The notes beneath the pieces were generated by a model. That model was not told the DNA's origin, searched no databases, and saw only the letters and a list, made by a program, of their open reading frames with translations. 37,629 nt of DNA from Petrotoga sp. 9PW.55.5.1. GTDB lineage: Bacteria > Thermotogota > Thermotogae > Petrotogales > Petrotogaceae. Position 1 is the first letter of the stretch. Each line of letters begins with the position of its first letter. Shown here piece after piece: positions 32,958-37,629 of this stretch. The stretch spans positions 79,320 through 116,948 of the forward strand of contig NZ_AUPM01000003.1 in the NCBI RefSeq assembly GCF_003265365.1. The letters run 5' to 3'. The position numbers and the translations under genes were made by a program.

Positions 32958-34898
32958 TTATGAAATCTTTGCGCCGGCTTCTACGTCTTTTTCTACTGTT
33001 AATACACTTAAATTTCCATTAGAATCTTTTGCTGCCAATAGCATTCCTTCTGATGTTTCACCCATCAATTTAGCGGGTTTTAAGTTTGAAATTATAATTA
33101 TTTTTTTATTCTCTAAATCTTCCGGTGAATAAAAATTCTTAATTCCTGCAATAATCTGTCTGGTTCCTAAGGGGCCAACATCTAGTTGTAAACGTAGTAA
33201 TTTGTTAGATTTTTCTATATTTTCTGCTTTGATTACTTGGGCAACTCTAAGATCAACTTTCTTGAAATCATCTATCTCAATAATATTTTGTATATTAGTA
33301 TTTTCTTCTGACATAACTTTTTCTGCCTCCTCTGTTTCTGTTGTTTTTATTATTCTTTTCCAGGTTTTGGTATCTATTCTTTCAAAAACCGGAGAGCCTT
33401 TATCTATTTTTATCCCGTATTCTAATACCCCTTTCCTAAAATTTTTAGGGCTTAAATGATTTAAATCGTAACCGAACTTTTGTAGTATTATTTTTGAGGT
33501 ATCTGGCATCACAGGGCTTATTAGAACTGCTATTATTCTAATACTATCAAGCAAATTATATATGACCGTTGCCAGTCTATCTTTTCTTTCGGGGTCTTTA
33601 CCTAAAATCCAAGGTTCCGTCAAATCGATATATTTATTAGAAAATCTTATTAATTCCCAAAGATTCTCTAAAGCCTGTGTAAATTGATAAGAATCCATAC
33701 ATTTTAAATACTCTTTTGTTTTGTTTTCAAGAATATCGTATAGTTCTTCATCTATTATATCTTTTTCTTGAGGTTTTGGGATAACCCCATTGAAATATTT
33801 CTCCGCCATAGTAAGTGTTCTGTATACTAAATTGCTCAAATCATTAACCAAATCCGCATTGTACCTTGTTATAAGATTTTCTTCTGAAAAATCCCCATCT
33901 CTTCCAAAATTTATATCTCTTAGCAAGTAATATCTAACAGCATCTTTGCCATATGCATCCATTAAAATTCTAGGATCAACCGCATTTCCCAGAGATTTAG
34001 ATATTTTTTGGCCATTTACAGTCAACCACCCATGAGCGAAAACTTTTTTAGGAAGAGGCAGATCAGCAGACATCAGCATTGCAGGCCATATAATTGAATG
34101 AAACCTGTTAATCTCTTTACCTATTAAATGAAGATCCGCGGGCCAGTATTTATCGAACTTCTCTTTATCATCAAAGTAACCAATAGAACTAACATAATTT
34201 ATTAAAGCATCCACCCAAACATAGACAACATGTTTTGGATCGGATTCTAAAGGTATACCCCAATCGAAAGTTGTTCGGGTAATACTTAAATCGTTCAAAC
34301 CACTCTTTAAAATTTGAAGCATCTCATTTTTTCTAAAAGACGGCTCAACAAAATCAGGATGTTTTTCATAATGGTCTAAAAGAGGTTGGGTATATTTTGA
34401 AAGTTTGAAAAAATAATTCTCTTCCTCTACCCATTTTAATTCTCTATTACACTCAGGACATAATTTTGTGTTCTCTTTTATTATTATCTCTTTTTCATCC
34501 CAAAACGATTCATCGTGTATACAATACCAACCGGTATATTTTCCCTTGTATATATCCCCTTTTTCGATCATTTTATTTATCATTATCTGAACGGTTTTCA
34601 TATGATAATCATCAGTTGTTCTTACAAAATGGTCGTAACTTATCCCAAGTTCGTCCCACAATTTTTTGAATTTTGATGAAAGATTATCCACATATTCTTG
34701 TGGAGACATATTTCTTTCTTTGGCAGCTTGTAAAACCTTTTGACCGTGTTCATCTGTCCCCGTTAAGAAGAAAACATCGTACCCCAACATCCTTTTAAAT
34801 CTAGCAATTATGTCAGCAACGATGGTAGTATATGCAGAACCTATATGAGGTTCACTATTGACATAATATATTGGGGTAGTCACATAAAACGTATCCAT
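32958..34898 (-). CDS. metG: methionyl-tRNA synthetase with C-terminal tRNA-binding domain
   Basis: 646 residues. Class I synthetase: HIGH equivalent PHIGSAYT near residue 17, a zinc-knuckle remnant CPEC in the CP domain, KISKSLGN as KMSKS, and an alpha-helical anticodon domain. The last 110 residues (FKKVDLRVAQVIKAENI...LKPAKLMGETSEGMLLAA) form an EMAP/Trbp111-type tRNA-binding domain that allows dimerisation. The ATG follows CCGGAGGTG. Divergent from proS across 209 bases; a weak TATAAT lies on the minus strand in that gap, no T-box or S-box seen. First gene of the long minus-strand run. Confidence 0.95.
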   Translation of the reverse strand: MDTFYVTTPIYYVNSEPHIGSAYTTIVADIIARFKRMLGYDVFFLTGTDEHGQKVLQAAKERNMSPQEYVDNLSSKFKKLWDELGISYDHFVRTTDDYHMKTVQIMINKMIEKGDIYKGKYTGWYCIHDESFWDEKEIIIKENTKLCPECNRELKWVEEENYFFKLSKYTQPLLDHYEKHPDFVEPSFRKNEMLQILKSGLNDLSITRTTFDWGIPLESDPKHVVYVWVDALINYVSSIGYFDDKEKFDKYWPADLHLIGKEINRFHSIIWPAMLMSADLPLPKKVFAHGWLTVNGQKISKSLGNAVDPRILMDAYGKDAVRYYLLRDINFGRDGDFSEENLITRYNADLVNDLSNLVYRTLTMAEKYFNGVIPKPQEKDIIDEELYDILENKTKEYLKCMDSYQFTQALENLWELIRFSNKYIDLTEPWILGKDPERKDRLATVIYNLLDSIRIIAVLISPVMPDTSKIILQKFGYDLNHLSPKNFRKGVLEYGIKIDKGSPVFERIDTKTWKRIIKTTETEEAEKVMSEENTNIQNIIEIDDFKKVDLRVAQVIKAENIEKSNKLLRLQLDVGPLGTRQIIAGIKNFYSPEDLENKKIIIISNLKPAKLMGETSEGMLLAAKDSNGNLSVLTVEKDVEAGAKIS

Positions 34899-35038
34899 GA
34901 AAGCACCTCCGGATTCATTGCAAAATTAATTTTTATTCCTTCTATTAACCTAAATTATTATATCATAAAAAATCATTTGGTATTCTTATTTATTCTGAAA
35001 ATTATTTTAAAGTTGAGTATTTTCAAAAAATAAAACTA

Positions 35039-35047
35039 TGGTATAAT
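35039..35047 (+). promoter_or_regulatory. extended -10 promoter of proS
   Basis: TGGTATAAT about 60 bases before the proS start. TTGAGT upstream is 23 bases away, too far for a classical -35. Confidence 0.5.
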
Positions 35048-35107
35048 TCAAAAGAATTGTTACGTTGAAAGAATATTAAAAATATTATAGAAACCGGAGG
35101 GATAGAG

Positions 35108-36862
35108 TTGAGGTTTTCTGATTTTTATGCTCCTACTTTAAAAGAAGCTCCATCAGATTCTGACATCAAAAGTTATGAATTATTGATAAGAGGTGGATTT
35201 ATAAGAAAGATATCTTCAGGTGTTTATAGTTATTTACCGCTTGGATGGAAAGTAATAAGAAAGATAGAAAGTATTGTAAGAGAAGAAATGGAAAATATAG
35301 GTTCTCAAGAAATTATGCTGCCGATAATTCATCCTGCGGAACTTTGGAAGATGACTGGAAGATGGGACGATTATGGTCCTGAACTTATGAAACTAAAGGA
35401 TAGGCACGACAGAGAGTTCACCTTAGGCCCAACTCACGAAGAAATAGTAACTTTCTTGATGAAAAACGAACTAAGATCATACAAACAATTGCCTCTCAAT
35501 GTCTTTCAAATAGCTACAAAATTCAGGGATGAAATAAGGCCTAGATTCGGAGTATTAAGAGCCAGAGAGTTCATAATGAAAGACGCCTATACATTCCACA
35601 CTAATTATGATTCTTTAAGAGATTATTATATGAAATTTTACCAAGCCTATGAGAACATTTTAAAAAGGATTGGAGCAAAATACGTCGTTGTTGAAGCCGA
35701 TACTGGAGCGATAGGTGGATCTTTTTCTCATGAATTTCACGTATTAGCCAAAAATGGTGAAGGAAGAATCTTTTACTGTGAAGAATGTGGTTATGCAGCT
35801 AGTGATGAAAAAGCAAAATCCAAAGAAAAGTTTATACCTGATGAATCAGAACCAATAAAAGAAATCCAGAAAGTAGATACCAAAGAAGCAAAAACAATAG
35901 AAGAAGTTTCTAAATTTCTAGAAATTTCTAAAGACAAACTTATAAAATCAATCTTATTGAAATCAAACAACGGATGGGTAATGGCTTTAATAAGGGGAGA
36001 TTATGAGATTAATGTGGCTAAACTACGAACTATTTTACAAGATCAAACTATAGATATTGCCGAAGCTGAGGAAGTCTATAAGAAATTCAAGTTGAATGTT
36101 GGAAACATTGGTCCCATAAACATTCCAGAAGATATAAAAATAGTTGCTGATTTAAGCATAAAATCCATTAAAAATGGTGTAATTGGAGCCATGGAAGAAA
36201 AGAAACACTATATAAACGCCACACCATATCAAGACTTTAGAATAGATCTGATGGAAGATATTAGATATATTAAAGAAGGTGAAAAATGTCCTAATGAAAG
36301 TTGCGATTCTATTTTAAAACTAACTAAAGGGATAGAAGTTGGTCAAATATTTGAACTCGGTAACAAGTACTCTTCAAAAATGGCCGCCCTTTTTACAGAC
36401 GAAGACGGTAAACAAAAACCATATATAATGGGCTGCTATGGTTGGGGTGTATCAAGAACATTGGGAGCGGTTGTAGAACAATTAAACGATGAAAATGGTA
36501 TTTTATGGCCCAAAAGTATCGCTCCATTTGAAGTTGCAATCATACCCGTTACTATGAACGATATGAACATTGTAGAAACATCAGAAAAGATATATAATTA
36601 CTTGCAACAAAGAGGAATGGATATAATAATAGATGATAGAGCCGTATCAGCTGGAATTAAATTCAAAGATATCGATTTAATTGGAATACCTTTGAAAATT
36701 ATTATAGGGAAATCTCTCAAAGAAGGGAAAATAGAATTAAAGTTAAGAAATGAAGAAAAAAGTTCCTTAATTGAATTCAACGAAAATAATATAGAAGAGT
36801 TTTACCATAAAGTAACAGAAAAACTAAAGGATTACGATCCAACTACAGTATCAAATGTTTAA
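35108..36862 (+). CDS. proS: prolyl-tRNA synthetase, bacterial type with editing domain
   Basis: 584 residues. Class II synthetase: motif 1 around [20 protein letters not shown], motif 2 [23 protein letters not shown], and motif 3 [13 protein letters not shown]. Between motifs 2 and 3 (about 225-400) is the INS editing insertion ([32 protein letters not shown]) that clears Ala-tRNA(Pro). C-terminal anticodon-binding domain ends the protein. The start is TTG 35108, seven bases after GGAGG. Promoter with extended -10 at 35039. A promoter-like sequence and a two-way terminator follow its stop. Confidence 0.95.
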   Translation: MRFSDFYAPTLKEAPSDSDIKSYELLIRGGFIRKISSGVYSYLPLGWKVIRKIESIVREEMENIGSQEIMLPIIHPAELWKMTGRWDDYGPELMKLKDRHDREFTLGPTHEEIVTFLMKNELRSYKQLPLNVFQIATKFRDEIRPRFGVLRAREFIMKDAYTFHTNYDSLRDYYMKFYQAYENILKRIGAKYVVVEADTGAIGGSFSHEFHVLAKNGEGRIFYCEECGYAASDEKAKSKEKFIPDESEPIKEIQKVDTKEAKTIEEVSKFLEISKDKLIKSILLKSNNGWVMALIRGDYEINVAKLRTILQDQTIDIAEAEEVYKKFKLNVGNIGPINIPEDIKIVADLSIKSIKNGVIGAMEEKKHYINATPYQDFRIDLMEDIRYIKEGEKCPNESCDSILKLTKGIEVGQIFELGNKYSSKMAALFTDEDGKQKPYIMGCYGWGVSRTLGAVVEQLNDENGILWPKSIAPFEVAIIPVTMNDMNIVETSEKIYNYLQQRGMDIIIDDRAVSAGIKFKDIDLIGIPLKIIIGKSLKEGKIELKLRNEEKSSLIEFNENNIEEFYHKVTEKLKDYDPTTVSNV

Positions 36863-36875
36863 AAGCCCTAAAAAG

Positions 36876-36904
36876 TTGACAAAATCTAAAAAAAATAGTA
36901 AAAT
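36876..36904 (+). promoter_or_regulatory. promoter-like sequence just after proS
   Basis: TTGACA (36876-36881), 17-base spacer, TAAAAT (36899-36904), which is near-consensus. Transcription would start near 36911 and meet the terminator at once, giving an RNA of about 35 bases, or read antisense into tRNA-Met if it runs through. Function unknown; see findings. Confidence 0.5.
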
Positions 36905-36921
36905 ATAGGTGTAAAAAATAA

Positions 36922-36945
36922 AAGCCAAGATAGCTTGGCTTTTAT
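36922..36945. terminator. bidirectional terminator, proS / tRNA-Met
   Basis: Hairpin AAGCCAAG-ATAG-CTTGGCTT with TTATT after it on plus and, on minus, TTTTATTTTTTAC. It ends proS from the left and the tRNA transcript from the right. Confidence 0.85.
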
Positions 36946-37022
36946 TGGTGGGCTCGGGTGGATTCGAACCACCGACCACCCGGTTATGAGCCGGAAGCTC
37001 TAACCAACTGAGCTACGAGCCC
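36946..37022 (-). tRNA. tRNA-Met (anticodon CAT), elongator
   Basis: 77-base tRNA. Acceptor GGGCTCG pairs with CGAGCCC, D-arm TAGCTCAGTTGGTTAGAGC, anticodon arm TCCGG-CTCATAA-CCGGG with CAT, T-arm with GGTTCGAATCC, and encoded ACCA end. The 1-72 pair is a normal G-C and the anticodon stem lacks the run of three G-C pairs of initiator tRNA, so it is an elongator Met tRNA and not initiator. A lysidine-modified Ile tRNA also has CAT, but the GGCTCATAACC loop region fits Met better. Confidence 0.93.
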
Positions 37023-37035
37023 AATCACGTTGATA

Positions 37036-37064
37036 ATTATAGCATTAATAAGAATATTTGTCAA
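37036..37064 (-). promoter_or_regulatory. tRNA-Met promoter
   Basis: Minus strand TTGACA (37064-37059), 17-base spacer, TATAAT (37041-37036): full consensus, 13 bases before the tRNA 5' end. Confidence 0.9.
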
Positions 37065-37132
37065 TACTTTTTTAAAAAAATCTTTTTAACAGGGGTGGGG
37101 AAAATATAATAATTAAGAAGGAGTAATATTAT

Positions 37133-37303
37133 ATGAGCATTAAAACTGAAAAGACAAGTAGTCAAGATGACCCTGTTAAAATACTAATAAAAAAGTACCC
37201 TAGAATCATTATACTAAGAGCTGTTTTTAACCTGCTAGAAAAAGAAGTGGAATTAGACTTAGAAAATTTGGAAAAAGAAGCTGTCAGATTATTGAAAGAA
37301 TAA
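37133..37303 (+). CDS. 56-residue small protein, unknown function
   Basis: Begins MSIKTEKTSSQDDPVK and ends LENLEKEAVRLLKE. The ATG follows AAGGAG by 8 bases and TATAAT lies 22 bases further up, so it is likely a real gene. Predicted to be mainly helical: a basic stretch KKYPRIIILRAVFNLL then an acidic, leucine-rich amphipathic helix. No membrane span. No family recognised. It lies between the tRNA-Met promoter region and the inverted-repeat element. Confidence 0.6.
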   Translation: MSIKTEKTSSQDDPVKILIKKYPRIIILRAVFNLLEKEVELDLENLEKEAVRLLKE

Positions 37304-37324
37304 AAGAGCTGATATCAGTTTTTA

Positions 37325-37344
37325 TTCCCCTCTTGAGAGGGGTA
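37325..37344. repeat. single CCCCTC/GAGGGG hairpin
   Basis: ATTCCCCTC-TTGA-GAGGGGT: the outer hairpin unit of the repeat family, alone, 29 bases before the full element. It may be a remnant of another copy and could also terminate the small ORF upstream. Confidence 0.65.
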
Positions 37345-37353
37345 TTGATTTTT

Positions 37354-37518
37354 ATTCCCCTTTTTGAAGGGGTGGCTGTGACGCTTTTTGTCACAGACGG
37401 GGTAGTTGCTTTTGATTTACCTTTGAATTGGATTTTCAATTTGCTGAAAGCAAATTTAAGAATGACTACCCCGTCTGCAGCACAAAACGCTGCATCCACC
37501 CCTTCGAGGAAGGGGAAT
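37354..37518. mobile_element. 165-base inverted-repeat element (MITE/REP-like)
   Basis: Left arm 37354-37406 and right arm 37465-37518 are inverted copies: ATTCCCC...GAAGGGGTGG, an inner hairpin, then ACGGGGTAGT, and the reverse. The inner hairpin stem differs between arms (CTGTGAC/GTCACAG on the left, TGCAGC/GCTGCA on the right) yet each stays self-complementary. The 58-base centre holds a further AATTTGC-TGAAA-GCAAATT hairpin. No transposase inside. The right arm is nearly identical to the copies at 1-99. Open frames across it on both strands are by-products of the repeat. Confidence 0.8.
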
Positions 37519-37547
37519 TTTACTTTCAACCAAAACCTTCACTTCTA

Positions 37548-37556
37548 TGGTATAAT
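37548..37556 (+). promoter_or_regulatory. extended -10 promoter before last gene
   Basis: TGGTATAAT, 54 bases before the ATG at 37611. Matches the motif before proS, glk and the chemoreceptor. Confidence 0.5.
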
Positions 37557-37610
37557 TTAAATAGAACAAAAGTATAATTCAACCAAACTACAAATAACAA
37601 GGGGGAAGAA

Positions 37611-37629
37611 ATGGGAGACTCTAACATAG
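37611..37629 (+). CDS. start of a gene cut by the window edge
   Basis: ATG at 37611 follows AAGGGGGAAG and encodes MGDSNI before the window ends. A promoter-like TGGTATAAT lies upstream. Too little sequence for any assignment. Confidence 0.5.

Noticed and set aside
34899-35107. T-box or SAM riboswitch between metG and proS
   Set aside because: No conserved T-box or S-box blocks and no leader terminator hairpin on either strand; only AT-rich sequence with -10 elements.
37284-37560. Open frames of 75-81 codons on both strands
   Set aside because: They lie across the inverted-repeat element and translate its hairpins (for example repeated KRGIK); no ribosome binding site.

Overview
The window is AT-rich and almost gap-free. 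It has TTG/GTG starts with strong Shine-Dalgarno sites, rubrerythrin and superoxide reductase instead of aerobic catalase or SOD, a flavin-dependent thymidylate synthase, an Omp85 protein, and a lysine riboswitch very like the one in front of Thermotoga asd. Together these point to an anaerobic Thermotogae bacterium, most likely Petrotoga or a close relative. The genus is inferred; the sequence alone does not prove it.

Layout. (1) 1-430: two tandem copies of a 54-base palindromic repeat, then a frameshifted transposase remnant with direct repeats at its end. (2) 433-3013: clpC behind a consensus promoter and a CIRCE operator, closed by a two-way terminator. (3) 3026-6087, minus: an oxygen-defence operon rubrerythrin - superoxide reductase - rubredoxin, preceded on the same strand by a membrane chemoreceptor whose N-terminus is an H-NOX haem gas-sensor domain. 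(4) 6233-11870: a mix of small genes (coiled-coil membrane protein, HD hydrolase, 2H RNA-ligase-like protein, DUF368 lipid-carrier transporter, PHP phosphoesterase, an unknown protein, ROK glucokinase) and ispD on the plus strand. (5) 11847-20088, minus: an eight-gene lysine operon asd-lysA-dapA-dapB-dapH-aspartokinase-aminotransferase-deacetylase under an L-box riboswitch with its own terminator. It encodes the acetylase variant of the diaminopimelate pathway; dapF is not here. (6) 20181-34898, minus: a tightly packed run of 13 genes, possibly one long transcription unit: metG-gyrA-lexA-rpiB-degenerate aroB-SPOR-like-comEA-like-queH-DUF342-TPR-thyX-bamA-HPP. (7) 35108-37629: proS on plus, a shared terminator, an elongator tRNA-Met on minus with a consensus promoter, a 56-residue small ORF, a 165-base inverted-repeat element of the same family as the repeats at the window start, and the first codons of another gene.

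How they work together. Regions 2 and 3 are stress handling: HrcA-type control of ClpC, and sensing plus removal of oxygen and peroxide. Region 5 makes lysine and cell-wall precursor, shut off by lysine at the RNA level. Region 6 mixes information processing (MetRS, gyrase, LexA, queuosine, dTMP) with envelope proteins (Omp85, TPR, DUF342, SPOR-like). Many start codons were moved from the longest ORF to the codon that fits the ribosome binding site; the reason is given in each entry. The most interesting items are the H-NOX chemoreceptor beside the oxygen-defence operon, the catalytically dead-looking aroB homologue, the covarying repeat family at both ends, and a recurring TGGTATAAT promoter motif.
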